Positions 20,632 through 28,711 of a DNA stretch of 64,000 nucleotides are shown here, piece by piece. The position numbers were made by a program, and so were the translations under genes. The notes below the pieces were generated by a model. The model had not been told where the DNA came from, made no database searches, and saw only the letters and a list, made by a program, of their open reading frames with translations. Positions within the stretch are counted from its first letter, which is position 1, and each line of letters starts with the position of its first letter. The stretch covers positions 434,001 to 498,000 of the forward strand of contig NZ_JAPZSV010000003.1 in NCBI RefSeq assembly GCF_027532185.1. The letters run 5' to 3'. The DNA comes from Hylemonella sp. GTDB lineage: Bacteria > Pseudomonadota > Gammaproteobacteria > Burkholderiales > Burkholderiaceae_C.

Positions 20632-21393
20632 TCAGTTCGAAGAAAAAAAATAGGTACTCAGCAGCTTGCGCTCCAGCCACAGCGTGGCCTCGTAGAGCAG
20701 CAGGCCGATGGCGGTGATCAGTAGCAGCACGGCGAACATCAGCGGCGTGTCCATGGAGCCCTGCGCGGCGATGATGAGCGCACCCAGCCCGCGGCTGGCG
20801 CCGATGAACTCGCCCACCACGGCGCCCACCAGTGCCAGCACCACGGCCACGCGCAGGCCGGCCAGGATGGCGGGCAGGCTGGCCGGCAGCTTGAGCCGCC
20901 ACAGGGTCTGGGCGCGTGTGGCGCCAAGCATGCGGAACAATTCGAGGCGCGCGGGGTCCACCTGCGCGATGCCGGTCAGCGTGTTCTCCAGCAGCGGGAA
21001 AAAGCAGATCAGCGCCGTGATGACCACCGTGGGCGTGGTCCCGAAGCCGAACCAGACAATGAAGAGCGGCAGCAGCGCGAGCTTGGGCACCACCTGGCTG
21101 GTCACCACATAAGGCATGAGAACACGGCGCAGCACGGCCGATTCACCGAGCAGCACGCCGCCTGCAAATCCCAGCAGCACGCCCAGCCCCAGCCCCAGAC
21201 CCAGCTCCAGCAGGGTCTGGGCGATATGGGGCCAGAGGTAACCCGTGGCCAGACCACGGCTGAGCGCGGCGGCGATCACGCTGGGGGCAGGCAGCACCAG
21301 GGGCGAGAACCTGAAGGCCTGCACAGCCCATTCCCAGGCCAGCAGGAGCAACACCAGAAGCGCCAGGGCGAGCAGACGTGGGTACTTCGTCAT
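20632..21393 (-). CDS. ABC transporter permease, NitT/TauT type (ThiX-like)
   Basis: Inner-membrane permease of 253 aa with about six helices. The EAA-type coupling loop is seen in EFIGASRGLGALI. The start is the ATG at 21391-21393 (MTKYPRLLAL), which overlaps the stop of the ATPase gene. Together with the ATPase and the binding protein it makes a complete single-permease importer. Confidence 0.88.
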   Translation of the reverse strand: MTKYPRLLALALLVLLLLAWEWAVQAFRFSPLVLPAPSVIAAALSRGLATGYLWPHIAQTLLELGLGLGLGVLLGFAGGVLLGESAVLRRVLMPYVVTSQVVPKLALLPLFIVWFGFGTTPTVVITALICFFPLLENTLTGIAQVDPARLELFRMLGATRAQTLWRLKLPASLPAILAGLRVAVVLALVGAVVGEFIGASRGLGALIIAAQGSMDTPLMFAVLLLITAIGLLLYEATLWLERKLLSTYFFSSN

Positions 21394-22148
21394 GCAACGC
21401 TCTCCCCGTCCATCGCATGCCTCAACTCGGCGCACAGGGCATTGAAAGCCGCCCCGTAGCGCACATCCTGCACACGCGGGCGCGGCAAGTCGACACGCAC
21501 ATCGTGGCGGATCCGGCCTGCATCCATCACGGCCACACGGTCGGCCAGGTAGACCGCCTCGGCGATATCGTGCGTGACGAAAAACACCGGCGTGCCGCGC
21601 TCGCGGCAGACGGCCAGCAATGCGTCCTGCAGCTCCTCGCGCGTGATCGCGTCCAGCGCGGCAAAGGGTTCGTCCATCAGCAGGATGGAGGGCCCGGGCA
21701 GCAAGGCACGCGCAATCGCCACGCGGCTCTGCTGCCCCCCCGACAGCTGACGCGGGCGATGCTGCAGGTGCGCGCCCAGGCCCAGCTGCGTGAGCAGCGC
21801 CTCGGCGCGCGCCATGTCGTCCGCGCCAACCTTGCCTTGCAGGCTCAGGGGCAGCAGCACGTTGTCGCGCACGCTGAGCCAGTCCAGCAGCGTGGGCTGC
21901 TGGAACACGAAACCGATGTGCGGCCCGGGCGCCGGCAGCGGCCGGCCCTGCAGCAGCACGGTGCCTGCATCCGGACGCAGCAGGCCCGCAGCGAGCTTGA
22001 GCAGGGTCGTCTTGCCGCAGCCGCTGCGACCCACGAGGCAGTGGAACTCACCCGGCGCGATGTCCCAGTCCACGGCCTGCACCACGGGCGGCCAGCCCGG
22101 GAAGGTGTAGCTCACCCGGCGCATGTCGAGAAAGGGCGCGGCACTCAT
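21390..22148 (-). CDS. ABC transporter ATP-binding protein, NitT/TauT type (ThiZ-like)
   Basis: Nucleotide-binding subunit of 252 aa. Walker A is GRSGCGKTTLL (about 44-54), the ABC signature is LSGGQQSRVAIARAL, and Walker B is ILLMDEPFAALD. The start is the ATG at 22146-22148 (MSAAPFLDMRRV), 10 bases after the LuxC-like gene. The NitT/TauT subfamily also includes ThiZ, consistent with thiamin-precursor uptake. Confidence 0.88.
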   Translation of the reverse strand: MSAAPFLDMRRVSYTFPGWPPVVQAVDWDIAPGEFHCLVGRSGCGKTTLLKLAAGLLRPDAGTVLLQGRPLPAPGPHIGFVFQQPTLLDWLSVRDNVLLPLSLQGKVGADDMARAEALLTQLGLGAHLQHRPRQLSGGQQSRVAIARALLPGPSILLMDEPFAALDAITREELQDALLAVCRERGTPVFFVTHDIAEAVYLADRVAVMDAGRIRHDVRVDLPRPRVQDVRYGAAFNALCAELRHAMDGESVA

Positions 22149-22158
22149 CGTCAAACTT

Positions 22159-23607
22159 TCAGTCCCGATACGCAGCGTGCTGCTCGGCCGCATCTTCGGC
22201 CGACTGCTCCAGCTCGACCATGCGCACGAGGTCCAGCAGCGAGAAACGTCCGTCGTGATGCCAGCCGGCCTCGGGCGCAGTCATCTGACCCAGGGCGCAG
22301 ATGCGTGTGGCGCCAGCGCGGCCCAGGCCTTCGGCCAGGGCGTGCAGCTCTTGCGGTGCGGCGGCGATACCAACGGTCTGCAGATAGTCGCGCTGCGCAG
22401 CGAGCGGCGGCAGCGTTTCGTCGAGCACGGCCACGGCCTGCACCTGGACCGTGCGATTGAGTGCGCAGGGCAGCAAGGGGCCGGCCTGCTCCGCGTAGGC
22501 CACGGCCCAGGGGGCACTCGCATCGCCGATCAGTTCCACCGAGCCATCCTGGCCCTGGAGTTCCTGCCCCTGACGCCAGCCCGCCACGCCGGCAGCCTCT
22601 TCCAGGCTCAGCGCGCGACGTGCAAACTTGTGCTGCAGGGCCGAAAGCTCGCCGGCCAGGGCCTGGGCGAACTCGCGCGGGCTCACGCGGCCGCCACGGG
22701 CGACGTAATAGGTGTGCGGTGAATAACAACCCTGCTGCTCATAGCGCACCACGTCCAGCGCCGCCGCACGTGCCACCGCCGGCAGGTGCTGCGCGTCCAG
22801 CGCAGCGGCCGAGACCAGCCCCACACTGAGCTTGTGGCCGTGCGGCAGGAAACGCGTGCTCACGGGCAACTGCTGGCGCAGCGCGGCCAGGGTCTCGTTG
22901 CCGCCGTAGGCCAGCACGGTGTCGGCCTCGGCATACAACGCACGCTCGCTTTCCGTGTCACCGCCCTTGAAGCTGACGATGGCCAGCGCGTCGGCCAGCT
23001 TCGGCTCCACCTCGGCCAGCAGGCGCGCAAACAGCGCCGCAAAAAGAGGCTCGGCACTGGCCACCTTGCCCACGGCCGGCGCCTTGACCAGCAGGCCGCA
23101 GACCAGACTCCACAGCGGCAGGCCCGGCACATTGCCGGCCCAGACGTGCACCAGCAGCTCGGGACCGAGCGCGCGCGCCATGCCGCCCTTGACGCGCGGC
23201 TGGAATTCATCGAGCAGCTTGGGATTGGCAAAGTCCTCGGCCACGAAGCGCTGCAGCTGCGGCGCGCGGAAGGTCTTGAGGTAGGCGTTGAGCCCGAGAC
23301 GCACCATCTCGGCGTCGAAGCCGGTGATGCGCGGCAGCAGCTGGTCGAGCTGCTGGCGGTAGGGGTCCTGCGCGTCGAGCAGGCGCGCGATGGCGCGGTC
23401 GACGGCGGCGATGATCTGTGAAACAGAGAGCGCCCGGATCTGCGCCCCGCCCTGCGTGCGCACATGGCGTGCCAGCGCCTGCAGCTGTCCGGGCGTGAGT
23501 TGCGGCACGCTCACCTCTAGGCGCTGCCCCCCCTCGCCAAAGATCAGCGTGTGCCAGGCCAGCTCTTCGGCCTTCAGACCGGGGAGATAAGCCGCAGCGA
23601 TCTTCAT
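22159..23607 (-). CDS. LuxC-like acyl-CoA / acyl-protein reductase
   Basis: 482 aa protein of the LuxC family, aldehyde-dehydrogenase fold. LuxC takes an acyl group from acyl-LuxE or acyl-CoA onto an active-site cysteine and reduces it with NADPH to the aldehyde. The probable nucleophile is Cys294 in YEQQGCYSPHTYYV. The region LLVHVWAGNVPGLPLWSLV fits the family. The start is the ATG at 23605-23607, overlapping the luxE-like stop by 4 bases. No luciferase (luxAB) or luxD is nearby, so bioluminescence is not the role. It sits in a TPP-riboswitch operon, which is unusual. Reduction of an activated thiamin-related carboxylate is my inference. Confidence 0.85.
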   Translation of the reverse strand: MKIAAAYLPGLKAEELAWHTLIFGEGGQRLEVSVPQLTPGQLQALARHVRTQGGAQIRALSVSQIIAAVDRAIARLLDAQDPYRQQLDQLLPRITGFDAEMVRLGLNAYLKTFRAPQLQRFVAEDFANPKLLDEFQPRVKGGMARALGPELLVHVWAGNVPGLPLWSLVCGLLVKAPAVGKVASAEPLFAALFARLLAEVEPKLADALAIVSFKGGDTESERALYAEADTVLAYGGNETLAALRQQLPVSTRFLPHGHKLSVGLVSAAALDAQHLPAVARAAALDVVRYEQQGCYSPHTYYVARGGRVSPREFAQALAGELSALQHKFARRALSLEEAAGVAGWRQGQELQGQDGSVELIGDASAPWAVAYAEQAGPLLPCALNRTVQVQAVAVLDETLPPLAAQRDYLQTVGIAAAPQELHALAEGLGRAGATRICALGQMTAPEAGWHHDGRFSLLDLVRMVELEQSAEDAAEQHAAYRD

Positions 23608-24737
23608 GCGCGTGCCGCCCTGAGAAATTCGTCCACTGCCAGCGAGCAACCCTTGGCCTGCGCGCCCTGGGCCCGGCCCAGCAGCAGGAAGCCACCGTCA
23701 ACTTCCACGCCCACGTCTTCGGTCAGGATGGTGGTGACCGAGTTGTAGTTGCCCAGGTCGGTGTGGGCGAGGATGCCGCGCTCACCTTTCGGCACGTCCT
23801 GCCCGGTGAGCGGGTCCAGCACGCGGGAGCGGATCCAGTGCGGGCCGGACTTGACGGCCGGCAGCACGGCATTGCCCGCGTCGTAGAACTGCGTGCTGAG
23901 TTCCGTCATGCCGTACATATTGATGCAGGCGCTACGCGGCACGCCGAAGGTGAACGTGAGCTGGTCGTAGAACTCGTCCATGGCCATCTCGCGCGACTGG
24001 CCTTTGAATCCGCCGGTGTCGAGCAGGCGGCTGCCCGCAGGCAGCTGGAAACGCAGGCCCCGCTCACGCAGCGCATCCATCAGGTGCACGAAGCTGTAGC
24101 TCGCGCCCAGCACCGCAAAAGTCTCACCGCTCTCCTGCACCTGGGCCAGCGTGGCGCACAGCGCGTCGAGCTGCAGGCCCGCGTTGTCCAGGTAGTAGCG
24201 GCTGTCGGGCGTGCCGAAGGTCTGCAAAGCCAGGGCCAGGTAGTGCGCTAGCGAGGAGTTGGGCATGAGCTGTTCGTCAGGGAAGAGGATGCCCATGCGC
24301 ATGCGCTCCCGCCCGGCCATGAAACGTGCCTGGAAGTTGCGCGTCATGGAAAGATCGTAGACCGCGAGGTCAGGGTGCCAGTGCCGGCCCTTGACGTCGC
24401 CGCGGGTGGTGCCGCTGGTCTGGAAGACGCGCGCGCACAGATCAGTCGGCACGCAGCTCAGCGTCAGGTCCTTGAAGCCGTTGATGGGAACCGCCGGAAT
24501 CTCGCGCCAGCGTTTCACCGTGCGCGGCGTGCGGCCACGCTGCTGGCAGAACTTCTGGAACGCCGGGTTGTGCTGGAACTGGTGCGCGTAGAGGCGCAGG
24601 GCCAGGGCATTGAAATCCGCCTCGCTCACCGCATCGCGCGCGATGAAGGCGAGCAGCTCCGGCACGGGTCCGGCTGCGGTTGGCGACGATGCCTGGAGAG
24701 TCTCTGCCACGACGTCCTTTCTTTCTGTGCCATGCAC
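23604..24737 (-). CDS. LuxE-like acyl-protein synthetase (first gene of TPP-riboswitch operon)
   Basis: Member of the LuxE family, related to adenylating enzymes. It activates a carboxylate with ATP as acyl-AMP and holds the acyl group on a cysteine. Visible are the nucleotide motif VFQTSGTTRGDVKG (about 104-117), NMYGMTELSTQFYD near 270, and a cysteine 14 residues from the C-terminus in AKGCSLAVDEF, where the acylated Cys of LuxE lies. No in-frame ATG exists near the 5' end. I give GTG at 24735-24737 (GGAG five bases upstream), but GTG at 24708-24710 behind AAAGGA is an equal alternative. The TPP riboswitch ends about 40 bases upstream. Confidence 0.82.
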   Translation of the reverse strand: MHGTERKDVVAETLQASSPTAAGPVPELLAFIARDAVSEADFNALALRLYAHQFQHNPAFQKFCQQRGRTPRTVKRWREIPAVPINGFKDLTLSCVPTDLCARVFQTSGTTRGDVKGRHWHPDLAVYDLSMTRNFQARFMAGRERMRMGILFPDEQLMPNSSLAHYLALALQTFGTPDSRYYLDNAGLQLDALCATLAQVQESGETFAVLGASYSFVHLMDALRERGLRFQLPAGSRLLDTGGFKGQSREMAMDEFYDQLTFTFGVPRSACINMYGMTELSTQFYDAGNAVLPAVKSGPHWIRSRVLDPLTGQDVPKGERGILAHTDLGNYNSVTTILTEDVGVEVDGGFLLLGRAQGAQAKGCSLAVDEFLRAARA

Positions 24738-24778
24738 ATGTGCTCCGAAAGGTGTGGCAGGACGGGTGGGGCCTGCAG

Positions 24779-24890
24779 ACAGCTCTTCTTACGTCGGTAT
24801 GATCCGAGTCAAGTTCACGGGTTCGGTATCGGGATCGGGTCCCACCATCTCAGCTGTCCACCACGTGGACAACACCCCGGAGCAGGGCTG
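24779..24890 (-). promoter_or_regulatory. TPP riboswitch (thi box) controlling luxE-luxC-ABC-SDR
   Basis: On the minus strand the aptamer order is clear. It starts with the 5' GGGGTG, followed by the P3 hairpin GTCCAC-GTG-GTGGAC, then GCTGAGATGG. An extended P3a-like region comes next. The thi-box core follows as GTGAACTTGACTCGGATCATACCGACGTAAGAAG, given here only in parts: GAACTTGA, CGGATCATACCG, ACGTAAGAA. These match the conserved CTGAGA, GAACCTGATC and GGATAATGCC-GCGTAGGAA positions of TPP aptamers. It lies just before the GTG start of the luxE-like gene, so control is probably at translation initiation or by termination. No long T-run is seen. Confidence 0.9.
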
Positions 24891-24919
24891 ATTCTATGCC
24901 ATGCACCCGGCTGATGACT
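24891..24919 (-). promoter_or_regulatory. Candidate promoter of the TPP-riboswitch operon
   Basis: TAGAAT reads on the minus strand at 24896-24891. Transcription from it would start near 24884, right at the 5' edge of the riboswitch aptamer. The -35 region is a poor match. Confidence 0.4.
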
Positions 24920-25012
24920 GGGCGCCGCCAACCTGATGTATTGCTTGTGTGCGCCGCGCCCCAATGCGGTGCTTGCGCCAGAGATGAACAGTTGCTGGAC
25001 AATTCCGTCGTC

Positions 25013-26224
25013 ATGAATTCCGGACTCAACTTCCTCGTCGCCGCCCGCCAGTGCGAGATCAGCGAGCTCGAACACTTGGCGCTGACCAGCGAACTGGTCG
25101 GCGTGATCGGCCGTCTCGTGCACGCGCTGCAGCGCGAACGCGGCATCTCCAACGTCTACCTGGCTTCGCGCGGCGCGCGCTTTGGCGATGCCCTGCAGCA
25201 GCAGGTGGCCGACTGCGAGGCCGTGCAGGCCCAGGTGCTCACGCGGCTGGACGCGCTCGACACCGACGCCCGCCGCGTGCGCAACGGAGCGCGCCTGTTC
25301 AGCCGCATCGCCTTCGTGCTGCACGCGCTCGAGGGCCTGCCGGCGCTGCGGCAGCGCGTCAGCACCCAGAGCGTGCCGGCCGAAGAGGCCACGGCCACCT
25401 ACACCCGCCTAATCGCCGGCCTGCTCAACGTGGTCTTCGAGGCCGCCGACAGCGCCACCGACCCCAAGATCTCGCGCGCCCTGGTGGCCCTCTTCCACTT
25501 CCTGCAGGGCAAGGAATACGCAGGCCAGGAGCGCGCCTTCGGCGGCGCGGCCTACGCCTCGGGCCAGATCGACGCGGCGCACCGCCAGCAGTGGCAGCAC
25601 CTGATCGAGGCGCAAGAGGCCTGCCTGCAGGTCTTCCGCGATTTCTCCGACGAAGCCGTGCGCAGCGCCTGGCAGGCCAGCCTGCCAGTGGAGGCCGTCA
25701 ACACGCTCGAACGCATGCGCCGTGTGGCCTCGGCCAATGCCCATGGCACGCTGGACCCGAATGCCAGCGCCACCTGGTACGAGGCCTGCACCCTGCGCAT
25801 CGACGCCATGAAGTCCTTCGAGGACCAGCTGGCCGCCAATCTGCGCCTGCTCTGCGACGAGCGCATCGCCCAGGCCCACGCCGACCTGCGCGACCAGCAG
25901 GCCATCCTGGACGCGCTGCAGCGCCAGGCCGGAGACGCCGGCAACGAGCCCCCGGCCCTGCTGGGCCCGCACCTGGAGCGCTCCATCCTGGGCATGGTGC
26001 AGGAACAGTCGCGCCGCCTGCAGAGCATGAGCGACGAGCTCGAAACCGCGCGCGCCGCGCTCAACGAGCGCAAGGTCATCGAGCGTGCCAAGGGCCTGCT
26101 CATGGCCTCGCGCAAGCTCAGCGAAGACGAGGCCTACAAGATGCTGCGCCAGACCGCGATGAACCAGGGCCGGCGCCTGGTGGATGTGGCCAAGACCGTG
26201 CTCGCCATGTCCGACTACCTCTGA
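25013..26224 (+). CDS. Nitrate-responsive antiterminator, NIT + ANTAR domains (NasR-like)
   Basis: 403 aa cytosolic regulator. The N-terminal 300 residues match the NIT nitrate/nitrite-sensing domain (VHALQRERGISNVYLAS near residue 40). The last 55 residues are an ANTAR RNA-binding domain (VIERAKGLLMASRKLSEDEAYKMLRQTAM). NasR of Klebsiella binds leader RNA of the nasF operon when nitrate is present and prevents termination. Here two leaders with the required hairpins lie downstream (nrtA at 26403-26504, nirB at 33581-33670). I use the ATG at 25013 (MNSGLNFLVAAR). The frame is open further upstream without family similarity. Confidence 0.9.
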   Translation: MNSGLNFLVAARQCEISELEHLALTSELVGVIGRLVHALQRERGISNVYLASRGARFGDALQQQVADCEAVQAQVLTRLDALDTDARRVRNGARLFSRIAFVLHALEGLPALRQRVSTQSVPAEEATATYTRLIAGLLNVVFEAADSATDPKISRALVALFHFLQGKEYAGQERAFGGAAYASGQIDAAHRQQWQHLIEAQEACLQVFRDFSDEAVRSAWQASLPVEAVNTLERMRRVASANAHGTLDPNASATWYEACTLRIDAMKSFEDQLAANLRLLCDERIAQAHADLRDQQAILDALQRQAGDAGNEPPALLGPHLERSILGMVQEQSRRLQSMSDELETARAALNERKVIERAKGLLMASRKLSEDEAYKMLRQTAMNQGRRLVDVAKTVLAMSDYL

Positions 26225-26369
26225 CCGCGGCGCCCGCGCACTTCATGGTGCGACGCACAATAAGAGTGCCTACGCACCCGCACAGCGGCCGCAAGTGGGT
26301 CTGACCGGATGAAAACAAGTCCTTGTTTTCAAACAACTTTCTCCTGAAACACCCACACGGGACTCAGCC

Positions 26370-26386
26370 TGGCACGGTATCTGCTT
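26370..26386 (+). promoter_or_regulatory. Sigma-54 promoter of the nitrate transporter operon
   Basis: TGGCACGGTATCTGCTT matches the -24/-12 consensus TGGCACG-N4-TTGCWT at all but one position. The GG (26371-26372) and GC (26383-26384) elements have the strict sigma-54 spacing. Transcription would start near 26395, just before the antiterminator hairpins. This implies nitrogen control through NtrC. An imperfect dyad GCAC-N6-GTGC near 26239 may be an activator site, but its spacing is one base off the NtrC norm. Confidence 0.8.
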
Positions 26387-26402
26387 GATGCCTACCAAGT
26401 CC

Positions 26403-26458
26403 GGCCAATGGCGGCCTGACCCAGGTCTCTCAGAGACATCTCTGGACAACGGCGTCCA
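26403..26458 (+). promoter_or_regulatory. ANTAR-type antiterminator RNA motif, nrtA leader (two hexaloops)
   Basis: Hairpin P1: GGCC, loop AATGGC, GGCC (26403-26416). Hairpin P2: TGGAC, loop AACGGC, GTCCA (26443-26458). Both loops are six bases with A at position 1 and G at position 4, the signature of ANTAR target RNA. P2 shares bases with the left arm of the following terminator, so the two folds exclude each other. A third hairpin lies in the 26-base linker. Confidence 0.8.
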
Positions 26459-26504
26459 TTCCCTGCCACCCGAATGGGCGGCGGTGGAATGGGTGCCGTT
26501 TTTT
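26449..26504 (+). terminator. Regulated leader terminator before nrtA
   Basis: Left arm 26449-26462 (ACGGCGTCCATTCC) pairs with the right arm 26486-26499, with G-U pairs. An inner TGCCACCC/GGGCGGCGG stem extends the hairpin and TTTTTT follows. It ends about 30 bases before the nrtA start, so it must be read through for expression. This fits control by the NIT-ANTAR protein. Confidence 0.85.
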
Positions 26505-26534
26505 GTTTGTGCCTCGTCCGTAATGGAGTTCATC

Positions 26535-27788
26535 ATGCAAGACCCCGTGATCGCCAACGCCGCCGGTCCGTCCCGCCGCACCGTTCTTCAGGCCGCCGCC
26601 GTCGGCGCCGTGGGCCTGACACCTGCCCTGCGTGCCGCCGTCTACGCCGCGGGCTCGGACGCCCCCGAGAAGAAGGAAGTCAAGATCGGCTTCATCCCGC
26701 TGACCGACTGCGCCAGCGTCGTGATGGCCTCGGTGCTGGGCATCGACCAGAAATACGGGGTCAAGATCATCCCCACCAAGGAAGCGAGCTGGGCCGGCGT
26801 GCGCGACAAGCTGGTCAACGGTGAACTCGACATGGCCCACGTGCTCTGGGGTCTGATCTACGGCGTGCACATGGGGGTCTCGGGCCCCAAGAAGGACATG
26901 GCCATCCTGATGAACCTCAACCACAACGGCCAGGCCATCACCCTGAGCAAGAAACTCGCCGACAAGGGCGCGGTGGACGCGGCCAGCCTGGCCAAGCTGA
27001 TGGCCACGGACAAACGCGAATACACCTTCGCCCAGACCTTCCCCACCGGCACGCACGCCATGTGGCTGTATTACTGGCTGGCCTCGGCCGGCATCAACCC
27101 CATGAAGGACGCCAAGGTCATCACCGTGCCGCCCCCCCAGATGGTGGCCAATATGCGCGTGGGCAATATGGATGGCTACTGCGTGGGCGAGCCCTGGAAC
27201 CACCGCGCCATCATCGACGGCATCGGTATCACCGCTGCCACCACCCAGGACATCTGGAAGGACCACCCGGAGAAGGCCCTGGGCACCACGGCCGAGTTCG
27301 TCAAGAAGTACCCGAACACCGCGCGCGCTGTCACCGCCGCCATCATCGAAGCGGGCAAGTGGATCGACGCCGGCCTGCAGAACAAGCTCAAGATGGCCGA
27401 GACCGTGGCTGACAAGAGCTACGTCAACACCAGCGTCGACGCGATCAACCAGCGCATCCTGGGTCGTTACCAGGACGGCATGGGCAAGACCTGGGACGAC
27501 CCCAACCACATGAAGTTCTACAACGACGGTGCCGCCACCTTTCCTTACCTCACCGACGGCATGTGGTTCCTGACCCAGCACAAGCGCTGGGGTCTGCTGA
27601 AAGAACACCCCGATTACCTGGCCATGGCCAAACAGGTCAACCAGATCGACATCTACAAGCAGGCCGCCACCGCCGCCAAGGCCAGCCTGCCCAAGAGCGA
27701 TATGCGCACGAGCAAGATGATCGACGGCGTGGTCTGGGATGGCAAGGACCCGAAGAAGTACACCGACAGTTTCAAGATCAAGGCCTGA
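26535..27788 (+). CDS. nrtA: Nitrate ABC transporter substrate-binding protein (NrtA/NasF-like), Tat-exported
   Basis: Nitrate/nitrite binding protein of 417 aa. The N-terminus has a twin-arginine signal (PSRRTVLQAAAVGAVG). The mature part shows the CmpA/NrtA fold: KIGFIPLTDCASVVMASVLG, MAHVLWGLIYGVHMGVSG and MDGYCVGEPWNHRAI. I chose the ATG at 26535 behind GGAG with 6-base spacing. An in-frame ATG at 26523 is also possible. It is the first gene of nrtABC and is preceded by the sigma-54 promoter and regulated leader. Confidence 0.92.
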   Translation: MQDPVIANAAGPSRRTVLQAAAVGAVGLTPALRAAVYAAGSDAPEKKEVKIGFIPLTDCASVVMASVLGIDQKYGVKIIPTKEASWAGVRDKLVNGELDMAHVLWGLIYGVHMGVSGPKKDMAILMNLNHNGQAITLSKKLADKGAVDAASLAKLMATDKREYTFAQTFPTGTHAMWLYYWLASAGINPMKDAKVITVPPPQMVANMRVGNMDGYCVGEPWNHRAIIDGIGITAATTQDIWKDHPEKALGTTAEFVKKYPNTARAVTAAIIEAGKWIDAGLQNKLKMAETVADKSYVNTSVDAINQRILGRYQDGMGKTWDDPNHMKFYNDGAATFPYLTDGMWFLTQHKRWGLLKEHPDYLAMAKQVNQIDIYKQAATAAKASLPKSDMRTSKMIDGVVWDGKDPKKYTDSFKIKA

Positions 27789-27810
27789 GGGCACCAGCAA
27801 GGAGACCATC

Positions 27811-28710
27811 ATGGTCAGCGCCGTCTTTCACCCCCCCGCCAGCCTCAGCGCCGAGTCCACGCCCCCGGCTGAGCGCAAGCCGGCCGCCGCCACCGCGGTG
27901 CCGTCGCTCGTCAAGGCCCCCGGCTACGACTGGCGCGGCCTGTTCCTGCGGGTCGTCCCGCCGCTGCTGGGCCTGGCCCTGCTGGTGGGCATCTGGTCCC
28001 TGATCTCGGCCACCAGCGGCAGCAGCATCCCCAGCCCCGCCGAGACCTGGAAGCAGGCGCTCACGCTTTTCAGCGACCCCTTCTACCGCAAGGGACCGAA
28101 CGACCAGGGCGTAGGCTGGAACGTGCTGATGTCGCTCGAGCGTGTGGCCCTGGGCTTCGGCCTGGCGGCGCTGGTCGGCATCCCGGCCGGTTTCATGATC
28201 GGGCGCTTCACCTTCCTGAGCCGCATGTTCAACCCGCTGATCAGCCTGCTGCGCCCGGTGTCACCGCTGGCCTGGCTGCCCATCGGCCTGCTGGTCTTCA
28301 AGGGCGCCAACCCGGCCGCCATCTGGACCATCTTCATCTGCTCGATCTGGCCCATGATCATCAACACCGCCGTGGGTGTGCAGCGCGTGCCGCAGGACTA
28401 CATGAACGTCGCGCGCGTGCTGCAGCTCTCCGAGTGGAAGATCGTCACCAAGATCCTCTTCCCCGCCGTGTTGCCTTATATGCTGACCGGCGTGCGCCTG
28501 GCCGTGGGTACGGCCTGGCTGGTGATCGTCGCGGCCGAGATGCTGACCGGCGGCGTGGGCATTGGCTTCTGGGTCTGGGACGAGTGGAACAACCTCAACG
28601 TCAAGAACATCATCATTGCCATCTTCGTGATCGGCATCGTCGGCCTGGTACTCGAATTTGCTCTCATCAAACTCGCCACCGCCTTCACCTTCGAAGAAGT
28701 CAAAAATTAG
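27811..28710 (+). CDS. nrtB: Nitrate ABC transporter permease (NrtB)
   Basis: Inner-membrane permease of 299 aa with a 45-residue cytosolic N-terminus and about six helices. The sequence SAEMLTGG-like coupling segment is seen as AAEMLTGGVGIGFWVWDEWN. The start is the ATG at 27811 behind AAGGAGACC. It lies between nrtA (22-base gap) and the ATPase gene. Confidence 0.92.
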   Translation: MVSAVFHPPASLSAESTPPAERKPAAATAVPSLVKAPGYDWRGLFLRVVPPLLGLALLVGIWSLISATSGSSIPSPAETWKQALTLFSDPFYRKGPNDQGVGWNVLMSLERVALGFGLAALVGIPAGFMIGRFTFLSRMFNPLISLLRPVSPLAWLPIGLLVFKGANPAAIWTIFICSIWPMIINTAVGVQRVPQDYMNVARVLQLSEWKIVTKILFPAVLPYMLTGVRLAVGTAWLVIVAAEMLTGGVGIGFWVWDEWNNLNVKNIIIAIFVIGIVGLVLEFALIKLATAFTFEEVKN

Positions 28711-28711
28711 C

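Noticed and set aside
22159-24737. Bioluminescence (lux) operon
   Set aside because: LuxC and LuxE homologues are present, but luxA, luxB and luxD are absent and a TPP riboswitch controls the unit.
24740-24900. Cobalamin or other riboswitch in front of the luxE-like gene
   Set aside because: The CTGAGA and GGATCATACCG-ACGTA blocks fit the TPP aptamer in order and spacing. No B12-box is present.
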